Positions 29,701 to 44,700 of a stretch of DNA of 64,000 nucleotides are shown in pieces. The stretch comes from Candidatus Woesearchaeota archaeon (GTDB taxonomy: Archaea; Nanobdellota; Nanobdellia; Woesearchaeales; JABMPP01), in contig JAGVYD010000012.1 in NCBI GenBank assembly GCA_018303405.1, positions 26,052 through 90,051 on the forward strand, read 5' to 3'. A program made the translations under genes and the position numbers. How positions within the stretch are numbered: the first letter of the stretch is position 1; each line of letters opens with the position of its first letter. Below the pieces are notes generated by a model that saw only the letters and a program-made list of their open reading frames with translations, was not told where the DNA came from and did not search any database.

Positions 29701-32700
29701 ACTATAACAATAGAATTAAGGCTCGATACCTCGCTGCCACAAATTTTCTCAGATTCAATACTGGTCAAATCCAATGATTTGGAAGCTCCGTCCATTGCAG
29801 TGCCTGTCTCGGCAACAGTTACAGATATTACACCTCCTGTTATCTCAAATATCACTTTCAGTCCGGCAGAACCAAAGAATACCGACAGCCTGAACATCAC
29901 AGCCGTTGTAACTGACAACAGCGCAGTCAATTTCGTGAGCCTGAATTTCTCCAAGAATGGGGAATATTTCCTGGCCAACATGACCCAGTTGTCAGGCAGC
30001 CTTTACAGTGCCAATATCCCATTGGGATTCAAGGGCATTTTTACCTTTGAGATTATAGCCTATGATGCCGGCAACAATCTGGCCGAAAGTGATGCATTCA
30101 TTGTGCCTGTAATCGGGCCTGATGCAGTTGTGTCGCCATTGGAATGGGCCATAGGAGATGTAACAATTGACCAGTATGTTGCGCAGAATTTCACCCTGCT
30201 CAACAATGGCACATCCGTATTAAGCGGGCGCGCAGCCTTGCCGGGCTTTGTTGGTGTAAGCGGAAGCCATGATACTGAATGCGCAAATGACTTCATTGTC
30301 CAGACACACGATAATGGAAGGATAGAGATAGTGCCGGTGGAAAGCAATGGCTCATTTGCAGCGACGAGCTTTGTTGCCCAGGACTCCTCCACAATCCGCG
30401 GGGCTTCAGTTGGAGACTTCAATAGCGACGGGCACTGCGACATTTTAGCGGGCGGCAATGACGACAATGTCAGATATTATGAGAACAACCAACTCCTCCC
30501 GCTGACTGGAAGCAGTTTCAAGCCAGGGGTGATAATCGGCACCTACACTTCAAGCGGCTATGCCATGGACACAACTTCCGGCGATTTCAATGGAGACCTA
30601 AACACTGATTTCATTCTCAGTGGCAATAACCAGATTATGTATATTTTCAAGGGGCAGGGAGACGGCTCTTTTGTGAGGGTTCAATTGCCAAATGCCCCGA
30701 CAACCGCAAGAGGCAAGGATTCAGGCGATATAAACAATGACGGCAAGCTTGATTTCATACTTTCCACATCCTCAAGCAATCTTTATGCTTATCTGGGATA
30801 CGGCAATGGCTCGTTTGCGCCGCCATTGACAATTGCCTATCCTTATACTGACCTCTACGGCCTGGCCGTGGCGGATTTTGACCAGGATGGCTTTGCTGAT
30901 ATCATAACAACAGATTCAGGCGGCGGAGGCGCGCTTTATTTCCTGAAGGGAATTGGGAATGGCACTTTCCAGGCCAGAATTTATGCAGGAATCGATGTGA
31001 ACAACAACAATGCAATGGACAATGCGCTCATAAACAATGATAGCTATCAGGATTTGGTGATTGTGACCTATTCGAGCCAGACCACGCTCCTGCTCCTGGG
31101 CAATGGCGATGGCACTTTTACAAATGCCGGCGTTATCAGCCCTGCCAATGGTCAATACAGGCTTGGCGTCGGGGCGCCGGTGACTTCCCCTTCAATGCCG
31201 TTTAACCTCACCATTAATTCATCGGTCACATTTGAAGCTGTGCTTGATACATCCATGCCATTGGATCTTTCTGGCAGGATAATTGCAGTCAGCTCAAATG
31301 ACCCGGAAAATAGATTAATAGCCATAAACCTCAGCGGAAGGATACTCGATGTTGTGCCGCCTACAATCCATAATATGACTGAGTTCCAGGCTGTCACAAG
31401 CACAGGGCAGCCGATACCAATCACTGCTGTTGTTTCGGATGACACACTCATATCCGCAGTGCAGCTGGTTTACAGCGCAAACAATGGCCCTCTCCAATTT
31501 TTGGCAATGAACCGGACAGCTGGCAATGCAGCATTCGGCTCCTACAACGCCACAATCCCGGCAACCGGAGTCCCGCAAAACATATCCTATTTTGTCAGGG
31601 CAGGGGACATTTCGAATAACAGCGCAGATTCCGCAGTCTTCAGCTATAGGACAACTTATCCACCGACTATAATAAATGTCACTACGCAGCCTTTGAATCC
31701 CAAAAACAATACAGAAGTGAATTTTGTTGCGGCAATAACTGATGACAGTTATGTTGTCTCAGCTGCCTTGTCGTTGGGCAATGAGGACACAGAAAAAAAT
31801 CTCGCGCTTGCAAGCAATGGGGCAACGGCAATTGCAACCAGCACATACAGTGCGCAGTTTGCAGCCTCAATGGCTATTGATGGCTTCCTGGAGGATGGCT
31901 CGACACAAAACCACTATTGGCTGACCTCTGATGGCGTGGCTGGCGCGACTTTAACAGTGGACCTTGGCGCAACACACATTATCGATCGCATTATTGTTTA
32001 TAACATAAGAAATGCCGGCTATTATGACAGGTCAGCCAGGGATTACAGGCTGGGTGTCTCAACCGACGGCATCAATTTCGACATTGTCCAGGATTCTGTC
32101 ATGGCGCAGAATGACATTGTCAGCCCTTATGCAACAATATTTAGCCCAATGCCTGCCAGGTATGTCCGCTTCTATGAGGACTCTTATTTTGGCAATGGCG
32201 GCGGGCTTGCCGAAATCCAGGTTTTCAGCTCGCCAAATTTCGTGGACTATCCAATGACCGACCTTGGAAATGGATTGTTTGAAATAAACATAACTCCAAT
32301 GGGCCCGACCTCAACCTTCTTTTATTACGCCAAGGCAACAGACAGCGATGGCATAAGCTCATCTTCTGCCAAATTCTCATTCGTGGCAGACGGCGAAACG
32401 CCAACTTTGCAATTGCTTCAGGCTGACCCGGCTTACCCTGTCACAGGCAGCAGTGTGAAAATTGGCGCTGTGCTTTTGGATAATGTTGAGATTGTGAACC
32501 CCCGAATATCTTACTCTTTCGACAATGTCACATTCTTCAACGATACATTAAGCCTCGACTATAAGTTCCGCGGAGGCATGCCTAATCTTGCGGATAGTGC
32601 GAAATCAAGGATAATAGCCGGAAGCACAGATGGCGTTTTCCATATACTTGACAGCTCCACTTTGACAAGGGAATTCTTCAGCGCCAATTACGGCTCCAAC

Positions 32701-35700
32701 AGCGGGATTGGCCTTGCCCTGGCCGATGTCAACAATGACGGGGAGCCTGAGCTCATAACCTCAGATTACACTGCAGGCAACAGCATATACTTCAGGGTAT
32801 TCAAATTTTCCAATAACACCTACACCTTAAACTCTTCAGCAGGCAGGGTGTCAGAAGGCAATGTGTTTGCGCTCGCCACAGGCGATGTTGACAGCGACGG
32901 CATCGAGGAAATCCTGGTGCCTGATGCAACAGATGGCAAAGTCTACATCTTTGGCTGGAATGGCAATGCATATGCCCTTGAGACCAGTTTTGCCGTTGCA
33001 GATACGCCAAGGACAATAGAGGTGTTTGATGCAGACAACGACAATGTCGCTGACATAATAACCGGAGATTTCAGTGCCACAGGCAGGATGGTCATTTATG
33101 GCTTTAACGGGTTCTTTTACGTGGAAAAATACAGCAGCGGTGACCTGGGAACCAGCATTGCAGGAATCACCCATGGCGATTATGACCATGATGGAATTGA
33201 TGAGATTGCCGTAGGGTCCCAGGACTTCTTCCATATTTTCAAGTATGAAGGTGGCACCTTCTCTGAAGTTTTCAGAAGTGCGGACCTGGGCACAACAATT
33301 ACGCCGTCAGACAGTGCAGACTGGGACAATGACGGAAACATTGAACTGCTTGTTGGAAGGGATGCGACCGGAAGCCTGCTGGTTTACCAGTTCTCAAATA
33401 ATAGCGAGTATGTCCTGGAATATTCCGCAAGTGCCAGCACAGACCTCAATTCACCTAAATTTGCCGATGTATTTGGCGATGGCCAATATGAAATCGTGGC
33501 TGGCGCGGGCGACGGCATAGTGAGGGTTTATTCTGCAAATTCAGGCTCCCCGATAATGGCCAGCCAGGACCTTGGCACAAATGTTGGCGGTTACCTTGGA
33601 GATGCGCTTTTGGTAACGACGCCGCAAAGGCATGTAAAATCCTTGTCTACAGTGAACCAGACAGGGGTTTATGTTTCTATAACTGCCAATGATCTCGCGG
33701 GCAACGAGCTTGTCTCTCCATACTCCCAGTTCAGGTTTGACAGCCAGGACCCAAACATTGATTCCTTTACAACTTTCAGCAATAATGTGAATTACCTGGC
33801 GCCGGCATCCATTTATGCAGGAGTCAGCGATGACATTGGCGTGGCTGACGCGATTTTGTACTACAATCTGGAGAATCAGTCCGAAAAAAGCCTTTTCATG
33901 ACAAGGATTTCTGGCACCTCAGCCAATGGCACATATTTTGCCAGGATTCCAGCTACAGGAAATTCAACATCTGTCACCTATTGGATTCAGGCAATTGACA
34001 TGTCTGGCAAAAAGTCAGTCACGCAGAACAGCACTTACTATGCATCCAGCTCGCCGGTCATTGCAAACATTACACAGGTTCCTGCCTATCCGGGCCTGGA
34101 CATGGTCATAAATGTCAGTGCAATCATTACAGATGACACATCTGTAAGCTCAGCGCTCTTGTCATACTCATCAAATGCAACTGGCGCTTTCAATCTCAGC
34201 ATGATTCCATCCGGAAGCCTCTACAGGGCCGCAATCCCTGCCTCCGGCACAACTGCAACCATCACTTACAGGATTATCGCAAATGACACTGACGGATTTA
34301 TTGCGATGTCTGATTTGAGAATGGCAATAGCCGATGGCGCGCTTCCAACATTCAGCCCGCCAACAAAGAGGCCGTCAACACCAACCGCTCTTGATGCCAC
34401 AAATGTCTCTATTATTGTCAGCGACAATGTGGGAATTTCCTCGGCCAGGCTGTATTATTCCTTTAACAGCAGTGCATTTGTGCCAGTTGCAACCACGGCA
34501 AAAGCAGCAAATTACAGCGGCTTGATTCCAGCTCCTGGCGCCTCGGCCCTTGTGAGATTCCTTTTCGAGGCTGTTGACTTCAGCGGCAACAGGGTAAATT
34601 CAAGCATGTACAATTATACAGCCGGCAATGTTGATTTCAGGATTACTGGAATTGTTTTCACAGGAGGGGCATATGAAGGCGGCTCTGGAATTGCCAATGT
34701 CTCAATACAAAATATTGGCACCGACGGAGTCACAACACCTGTTTCAGTCTCGGCTTACCGGGACGCTTTATTCCTCGGCAAGAATTATGTCGCTGGCTTG
34801 GCCGCAGGAGAGACCAAGTACACCTCATTCAGTGTGAATTTCCCCACAGGAATGTTTGGAAACAGGACATTGAATGCAACAGCTGATCCAGATAATGCTT
34901 ATAGTGAGAGCATGGAATCAAACAATGCTTTCCTAGCCATTGTGGAAGTTACCCGGGATGTCTCTCCGCCAGTGTTCAATAGCATCGTGCAATCGCCGGC
35001 AAATGCCACAGAGAATTCCGGGACCGTGCAAATCCTCATCAATGTCACTGATAATGAGACAGGGATAAATGTTGCAAGCGGCAGGCTAAATTACATTATC
35101 GGCGGAATTGAAAGGTCTGTAAGCCTGACAAACTTCAATGGATTGCTGAGAGGATTGGTGAACGAGAACCTCAACCTGTTGCAGGGCCTAATCCTGGAAT
35201 ACAATGTAACAATCAATGACCAGGCAGGCAATGGCGCTTATACAGCCACTTACAGCGACCTCATTGACATCATTAACGATGCACCGCAGGTTTCAATCAC
35301 ATCACCGACAGCATCGTCAACCTTTGACGCAGGCGGGCCAGTTAATTGGACAATAACAGATGAAGATAGCAATGCCTTCAATTCAACAATCTATCTTGAA
35401 AAACCGTATGTCACTTTGCAGCCTGGCTGGAACAGACTTTTGATAAAGGTTGACCAGGGTTCTGGCGCATGGGGATATTATGTAAGGCTGGCACAGCTTG
35501 ACAACACGCCCTACAACCTAAGCCTGGGCTTTGATGGCGTATCCGCCAGTGCAACACCTGATGCAAGCGGGTTTATCAGGGATTGGCTGCTTGCAGGCCC
35601 GTATGACAATGCCGGGGACGCCAAATTTGACGTGGACTATGTTAATGAGAGCACGATTATGCCAGCAGCCGGACTGAACAGTTCAGGCAAAACATGGTTT

Positions 35701-38700
35701 GTGCGCCAGGATCCGGATGCGTACATTGACTTGTACAGCATTTTTACATCTGCAAGTGACCAGATTGCTTATGGATTCATCTATATATACTCTGAGAATC
35801 TGAGCCTGGCCAGGATTAAAATCGGCAGTGACGATGGCGTGCAGCTTTACCTGAATGGTGAAAGGATTTTGTACAACCATGTCCACAGGGGCGCGTCGCC
35901 TGACCAGGATATTGCCAAAGAACTGGAATTGATCGGTTCGACCAATGACAACAGTTTCCTGTTTGACACGCAAGCTGTTCTTGATGAAAGATACAGGGTT
36001 GCTGTGGATGTCAGCGATTCACTGGCAACCACAAGGGCTTATTCACCCACTTTCACAATTGACCATACTGCCCCATACAGTGTTACATTGGTGTCGCCGA
36101 TAGGCGGCGCCCATTTGAATGCGCAAAGCATATCATTCGCATCAGTAGCAGTGGATAATGTCAATCCCACTTTATTGTGCAATCTCACAATCGATGGAGC
36201 AGTTGCAGCAACAGATTATTCTGTGCCAAACGGCCTTACTGGATATTCACCTGCCATCAACGGGCTCTCCAACGGATATCATGAATGGAATGTGACCTGC
36301 AAGGATGGGACAGGCCAGTCTGTGAGCAGCGAAACCAGCAGCTTCCTCATTGACAGGATACCGCCGCAGGTCAATCTTATCGCTCCGGAAGAGAACTATA
36401 CAAATACAAATTCCGAAGACGACATAAATTTCACATTCGAAGTGTTCGATGAAAGCAGCCCATATCTAAATTGCTACCTTTCAGTCGCTGGAGCTTATAC
36501 TTTCAACATCAATGCGACATCCGGGGCCAACAGCAGCAAGCTGGTTGAAAATATCAGTGTTGGGTCTTACTTGTGGAATGCTTACTGTTATGATATTGCA
36601 GGCAATTCCAATACAACTGGCTTGAGGAATTTCACAATCTTTGGAGATGTGTCAGTAGACAGTGTCTCATTTAATCCCGCAATACCATTGCAGGGGACAT
36701 CAACCCAGGTTAAGGTCGCAGTGAGCAATCTTGGCAATTCAACTGCAAGGCCCATACTCAGGGCGTATAATGAATTTGGAACCCAGTTAGCCATGACACA
36801 ATTGAATCTGCCTGTGCTGCCCGTGGGGTCCGGAGGACCAGCCTCAGTCAATTGGACTTTCTCATGGAATCTTGCAGGGCTTGGTTATGGCGCCCATAAC
36901 ATAACAATCATTGCTGATATGCCCTATGACACAGATACGGCAAACAATGCATTTATCGAAACACTGTCAATAGAGCAGGATACAATCGGGCCGGATATTT
37001 CACCTATTGCAATCACTCCTGCAAATGTCACAGAAAACACCAACGCCGTGACTTTTTCGACCACAATTACGGATAACGCAGTGGGTATCGCGACCTCCAG
37101 TGTCTACCTGAATGTTTCAGCCGGCAATCTGTCAATCGGCAAGTTCATGACTGGCTCTTCAACATTTACTGCCATCATCACATCAGCTGAGTTTGACTGG
37201 GATGCGTCCCAGGGGGAAACATTTGCTGCATTTGTAACTGCGCAGGACATAGCAAACAACACTGGCTACTCGCCAATCAAGCTCGAGTATGTCGATATAA
37301 TCAACGATCCGCCAGTTGTCAAGCTAAATTCGCCAAAGGCAGCTGATACGCCAACAGGCGCCTATCCAATCATGTTCAGTGTGGATAATGACGGGGAGGG
37401 TTATGCCAATTCAAGTGTCTATTATTGGCAGCCTTTCTCATATGCAACACCATATGAAGTGAACAGCAGCCTGTATTTCTCACAGGGCCAGTGGAATTTG
37501 ATTGGAACAATCAATACACTTTCCACGCTGCAGAATGAAACAATCAATGAAACCCAGCTATGGGGCACATCGTTGCTGAATGGCTATAGCAAGATAAGGA
37601 TTGTGGCAACAGATGGAACTTATCAGGCCATAAATCTCAGCGATGCGTTTTCAATTGATAATACGCCGCCAACTGCATACTTTGAAAATGCGCTCGGTGT
37701 CGGAAGCAGGATAATTGGCCCGAATGGAAGGGTATTCGGATTTGCAAATGGCACATTCAGCAACATTGCAGGCGTGGCCATGAATGACTCCAGGTTCCAC
37801 ATAACATTGTCGCCCGCCGGGCTGAGACTGGGGCAATTTGAATTTGAGTCAAATGAGACAATCAGCAGCAATCTGGATTTGAGGCTTACGGTTATAGACA
37901 GTGCAGGATTTGCCTTTGACTTGGCCGATTCATTCAGCATTGACAGCACGCCTCCTGTGATAGTCAGCAGCGCAACAGGCAATGAGTTCACAAATAATTA
38001 CATTACGATCAAAATCAATGCAACAGATGCCAGCGGCATTGCCAGTGCCACAGCCTTGGTTCCAACAGCTTACACCTTTGCAAACATCTCACTGCTTGTG
38101 GACGATGAGGGCTTCTTTGCCGGCACATTCAAGGGGCCTGCCCTGCCGGGCAGCTACAGCATTGAAGTGCGCGCAACCGACAATGCTGACAATGGCGCAG
38201 TGTCATATTTCATGATGGACGTGCTTCCAGGCCCGGACCTGGAAGTGAAATCCGAGGGTATTTCCTTTAATGTTTCAAACACAACGCCAATTACAGGAAA
38301 TGATATCTTGGTCAGCGCGCTTGTTTCAAACCTTGGCCTGAAGGACGCCCTTAATTTCAATGTCACATTCAAGGCAAGCAATGCTGTTATCGGAAGGGCG
38401 CTGATGAATCTTTCAGCAAATAGCAGCAGCACAGCAGAAATAACATGGGATACATCTTCATTTGCCGGCACACTGGATGTTTCAGTCCTGGTTGAGAATG
38501 CATCAGAAATTTATGAGTCGAATTACAGCAATAACCTTGCCAGCGTCCTGTTGTATGTTGATGGCCCTGATTTGGCCGTGGAGCAGGTCACAATCTCGCC
38601 AAATACGCCTATCCTGTCCGGCGAGACAAGGCTTGTGACAGCAGTAATCCAGAACCTTAAGCCTATTGATGCGGAAAATGTCCGGATTAGCTTCTATAAC

Positions 38701-41700
38701 CATAACATATCGTTGACAGACAGGGTTTATTTCACTTATGTGGATGTCCCGGCATCATCTTCAATAAATGTGTCAATGATTTGGCAGACAGCCGGGCTAT
38801 ATGGCAACAATTCAATCATTGCATATGCAAATCCGGACAATATGCCTGCTGATCCCGACCCAAGCAACAACATCAATTTTGCAGTCGGCCAGATGACAGA
38901 ATACATACCGGAACAAATCCCGGACATTCTCATATTCCCGCCGCGCATACTTCCGCCGCAGCCAGGCGAAAAGATCAGGGGCGTCACAACCAATAATTTT
39001 GATGGGGACCTCAAGCCTGATGTAATTTTGGGAACCCAGAGCGGCAAAGTGTATTTCTACCACAATGAGGGCAGGACAACAGTCCAGGATGACAGGCTGA
39101 ACTCTGTCAACTTCACTCCAAGCATCTTGTTCGATTTGGGGGAAACCTCATGGGGCATGGCAAGCGCTGATGTTTATTTCGATGATTTCCCTGAGCTGTT
39201 TGTCGGCACCGCAAGCGGCAAGGTCATAATGTTCAACAATACCAATGGCACCTTGGCCGGTGAAAACCTTACTGTGCTGCAGCTGCCTGGCCAGGCATAC
39301 GGAATTGCGCTCACTGATTTGGACAACGACAATCTCTTTGACATTATTGTCTCGGACCAGCAGGGCCATGTAAATGCATTCCTGAACAACGGCACCGCGG
39401 GGCACATTGACAATGAGTCATTTGTGCTTTTCCAGATTCTGACAACCAGGGACCAGCCGTTTGGGCTGACAACCGGGGATTATGACCTCGACAATAAGAT
39501 TGACATCTTTGTAGGGGACAGGCTCGGCCAGCTGGAAAAAATCGTCTATGAGCCTGTGCTCAACAAGTATACTGGCTACCTGTTCGCAGATATTGGCTCT
39601 TTTGCCCACGGATTGACCTCGGCAGATATTGATTATGACAACAAGCTGGATTTGTTCACAATCGGCTTTGACGGAAATGTGAACCTGTTCTACAGCAGGG
39701 CAAGCGGCCTGACAGTTGACCCATTGCTGATTGGCAATGTCCCGAATGCCCTGGGGCTCACATCAGGCGATTATGACAATGACAATGATGTTGACCTGAT
39801 TGCAGTTGGCGACGATGGCAATGTAACCTTGCTGCTGAACACAATACGCATCAAGAAGAGGATTTACCCAGAAAATGTGGACATTTTCGGCGGGCTGCCG
39901 GGCTTTGATGCGTCCAAGGCCGCGGCAGTGTCCAGGCCAATCTTGGTTGACACTTGGATACAGAACCCATATATTAGGTCGCTATTGGAGCCAAAATTAT
40001 ACGAGCAATGGAACGGCACAATGACCTTCATGGAAAAATCCTATGTAATCTTGAGATGGACAGATGATGGCTATGAAGTTGATTTCCTCGGGGACATGTA
40101 TTTCTATGACACTCCGAAGAGCAACGCCACGCATAATTTCAAGTTCTGGTTCGGTTTCCCGAACAGCGTGTGCGAGAAAAAATGGCCAGTGAACCAGTTT
40201 GAGCCGCTTTCCTGCACATCAAAATATTCAACAACAGCAGTTGGGACGCTTGGATTGAACAATAAGTCCAACAACTTTTATGTGACAGATGTGTTTGACA
40301 TCTTCTCGCACTCAACGCAGATGAAGGGCAGGGAGAGCTTCAAGTACCAGTATAGGATGATGATTGACAATCTCACTCCTGTAACTGCCATCACTGAGCT
40401 CAACTATACGCTCGAAGGCGAGTTCAAGACGCCAAAGACAAGCTATATCCTTAGCGGGTCTGTTACAAATCTCAACGACATAACTGCAAATGCCAAGAAC
40501 ATAAACCCGACAAAATACAAATTGGACAGGGATTATCGGGACTCAGAAACAAGGCTGCCGGACCATACAGTGCAGGATATCACTTTCAGTTATCAGGAGC
40601 CGTTGACTGCCAATGAGTACATGACAGTCCAGGCGCATTTGCATAATAATGGCAACGTCAATGTCGACAAAGTAAAATTGACGATATTGCTGAACGGCGA
40701 GCCTGTGAAATTCGGCACGCCTCAGGTGAATTATACCGTATTCAATATAGCTGGCTTGGGCTCGAGCACTGTTAATGTCGGCGCCTATGCGCCTGTCACA
40801 TTGGACGGGGCACTGAATGTCACAGCCATTGTCAACCCCTTCCTGGATGACAAGGAAACAGATTACAGCAACAATGAGCGCACGGAGAGCATTCAGATTG
40901 TCCCTGCCACTGACCTGGTCTTGGAGGAAATGCACTTCGAGAACAACAGGCCCATTGAAGGGGAATTGGACACGCTGTATGTCACAGTGAGGAATATTGG
41001 CCCCAATATCAGCTATTATGCTGATGTTTTTACCATGGGTTGGACAAGTAATATCCCATACAGCTTCTCATTGAGCTGCGACCCATTGAGCCAGTATTTC
41101 AATCCATCCCTTTGCACAGGCTCTCTAAGCATATTTTCATATCCATCAAAGCATATTGGCAATCTGGGCCCTAATGAAACCGCAACAGTTTCCTTTACCT
41201 ATCAGCTTGGCGACAACCAATTCAGGTCGCAGGGACAATACAATATCAGCGCCTTGGTTTCAAATGTCGGGTCCGGGGATTACAACCATGCAAATGACGC
41301 CATGTTCCTCGGCCTTTATCCAAATGGAAGCGGTGTCTTTGAAGTCCTGCCATCCACTGCTGAGCTCAACCATCACCTGCATGGCGTAGTAGACGGCGGC
41401 AACACCGGGATGGGCATACAGAACCCCACTGACCAGTTGATTTCCTTCAGTTACCAGAAATGGAACGGGGGAGGGCATGATGCAAAGGATTTCAGTGTGC
41501 TTCTGTATCTTGATAATAATGACAGCTATGTCCTTTCAAAAGTCAATGACACAATAATAAACCATTCAAGCATTGCCAATTTTGAGCAGTATGATTGGAC
41601 AAATGTGTCGGAAGGCGACCATCTTGTCTATTCCTATGTTGATTATGGCCAGTCAGGTGTGCAAAGCACAGCGATAATAAACACAACAGACCGCCTGAAG

Positions 41701-44700
41701 CTCACTTCAGTCATGGCAGGAACATTCGGAAACAGCCTTTCCCTGGCCATCGAAAATAACACTGAATTGGCTGCCTCAGTTGTACTGTTTTCGAATGTTG
41801 GCTCATCCACCCTGAATATTAATTCATCAGCCCTACTTTCAGTCGGGGACAGCATAATCATCAAGAATGAAATTTCCACACCGTCAGTATTTACTGATAA
41901 TCGGCATATCATTACAAATATCAGCGGCAACAGCCTCCAAGTCACACCCGCACTGGCCCAGCCTGCTTATGCAGATTACAGGGTCTTTAAGATACTAGAC
42001 AATTACAGGGTCACGGCAAAGAGGTCATACCAGGAGTTCAACCAGACCTACTTTGATTATACTTTAACTCCTGTGAACATCCTCAGGATTTACAATTTCA
42101 AGGCAGATGGTGTCAGCAGAATATACAATGTGGCTGATGTAGTTGATGTCTTGGAGCTCGGTGGCTTCAATGCAAGTTCCTCACCCACGCAGGATGTCAA
42201 TGATTGGTATACCCTTGATGAATCAGGCGCGTCCCTTGCGCAGAATCCTTCAATAGGCAGCTGGCAGCTTGCAATGCCAGGCAAGATTAGAGAAAAGTCT
42301 GACTATAACAACGAACAATACGCTGTATTCCTATGGAAGGAGATTTCTGTTGGCGGGATTACATACACTCCGATGTTCCCATTGCCCAACTCCCTTGTGG
42401 CTATACAGGCCGGCATCAGCAACTCTGGCCATATCAGGACTGGGCCATTCAATGTCAGTATCTATATTGATGACGTGCTGCTGGAAACAAGGACGATTTC
42501 AAGGCTGGCACAGCAAGGCATCGGCGAAACCTTCTATTATAGGGTTCCATTGTCGCTGAACAAGAAATTCCTCAATGTTAAGATAATTGCAGATGACAGT
42601 GATGTGATCAAGCACGAAGATGAAAGCAACAACATTGCAACAGCTGTTATCCCAATCAGCAAGCCAATGGAATTCAATGTCTTATCTGTGGAATATGACA
42701 TAAACTTCATAGACACTTTTGAAATGGGCAACATTTCAGGCAACCAGTCACTTGATTTGACAGCCGTGCCATCGCTACTGGCCGATATATCATTTGAATA
42801 TGATGCAGCTCCTGTATTTGTGGACTATGATGGCGATGGCCTGACAGATATCCTGGTCGGTTCCCTGGATGGCAAAATCCGGTCTTTCAGGAATACTGGG
42901 ACTTCTGAAGGTCCTTTGTTCACTGAAGAATCCAATTGGGAAAATGTTGATGCGCAATCATCATCCAGCGTAACCTTGGGCGGAACCAATTATGCTACAG
43001 TCTTGCTTAAGGAGATTGATGCCGGAGCAAGGTCCTATGTCACATTTGGCGACCTGGATGCTGATGGAAAGCAGGATATGCTTGTCGGAACAACGCATGG
43101 ATTTGTCAATGCATACAAGAGAGTGGGAGTGGTAGTCTCAGTGTTCAACGAAAGCTATGGCGGCTTCCAGTCCCTGAACAGGCTTGTCTGGATACCCTAT
43201 GATTTCAACCTTTCAAACCTGGAATTGCCTGGCCGGGCTGCGCCAGCTCTTGGTGACCTGGACAATGATGGTGACCTTGACCTTGTTGTTGGAACAATTA
43301 CTGGCCAGCTTGTCGCTTATGAGAATATCGGGAATGTCACACAGCCTTATTTTGCTCCAAATCAGTTTGCGCTTGGCAACATCACAGTCTCAGGCAATGC
43401 AGCGCCTAGCCTGGCGGATATCAACAACGACGGCAAGTTGGACCTGCTTGTTGGCTCATTTGATGACATATATGCATATCTCAATGAAGGCACATTGGAC
43501 CTGAACAGCAGCACATTCAATGCATCCTGGCTGCCAGTCGAATTAAGCCAATTAAATCTGCTGCTTGTCAACAAGACAGATTTCAGGCCGGCTGCAATTG
43601 ACATTGATTCAGATGGCATCATTGAAATGGTGACCGGATGGAACAAGCCAGGCCAAATAGACATAAGGCGTGGATACTATGAACCATTTAAGTGGCAAAT
43701 TGTCAACCTTGCGCCAAATCCAATCTACATAAACAGGGTCCAGGCAAGCTTGTACAACAAGACTGACAATAGCAAGATCACAGAATTGCACACATGGGGG
43801 CCATTCCTCAATAATATCAATGTCCCATCTGGTGACAGGTGCTTATTGGTTGATATGGTTGATTTCGCGGACATGATGGAATCCTATGAAGTCCTGGAAA
43901 AAGAATTCAACATTAACCTGCCAGTTGACCTGCCATTGGACTCCTATGTCGGCCTTACTGCAAGTAAAAAGAATTGGGTTGGTGGGGAATACCTCCTGGC
44001 AGAGCAGGGCAAGTGTGCGCCATATCGCAAGATCGCGGGAACCATGGGCTTGCCGCCTTATCAGCTCAATGCCTCCATTGGCGGTAATGTATTCCAGTTA
44101 TTCGCCGAGCCAGACTCGCTTTATGAGATAGACGGCTCATACAGGCTGTTCGAAAACAACTCTTTCACAGACACTGTTGTCTGCCTTGAACAAACATGCC
44201 CATTGATAGGCCTTAAGCCTGGCGAGGTTAATACAGTTGTCAAGATGGGCGGTTCAGGTGACATTTACAAGTACCAGAATGTGAGGCTTGACTCCTTCAA
44301 TCTCGTCCAGCCGGAAACGCCGCCAATAGAAATCCAGCTCAAGAACAAATTTGGCATGGAGCTTAAGCCTGGCTATGTTGAGGATTTCGAAGTCTATATC
44401 GTGAATAACAACAGAAGGAGCTTCAATATCAACAGGATTGCATTTTCCGTATTCGACCGCGGCCAGCCAACAGGCCAGGTCTCAGTTGACTTTGGTCAGT
44501 TTGGCCTTAATTTCAGCCAAAATTCATCTGACCTGAACGGGACAAATGCAACACTTTTCTTCAACTCCACAGTGAATGAATTCGACGTGTTCACAAATTC
44601 AAGGACAATAGACCTGTACACGGACACAACACCTTTCAGCATTGGCCCCGGCGGGGCAGTATCGCGAACCTACAAGATTTACATACCTGAAGGAATGCCG

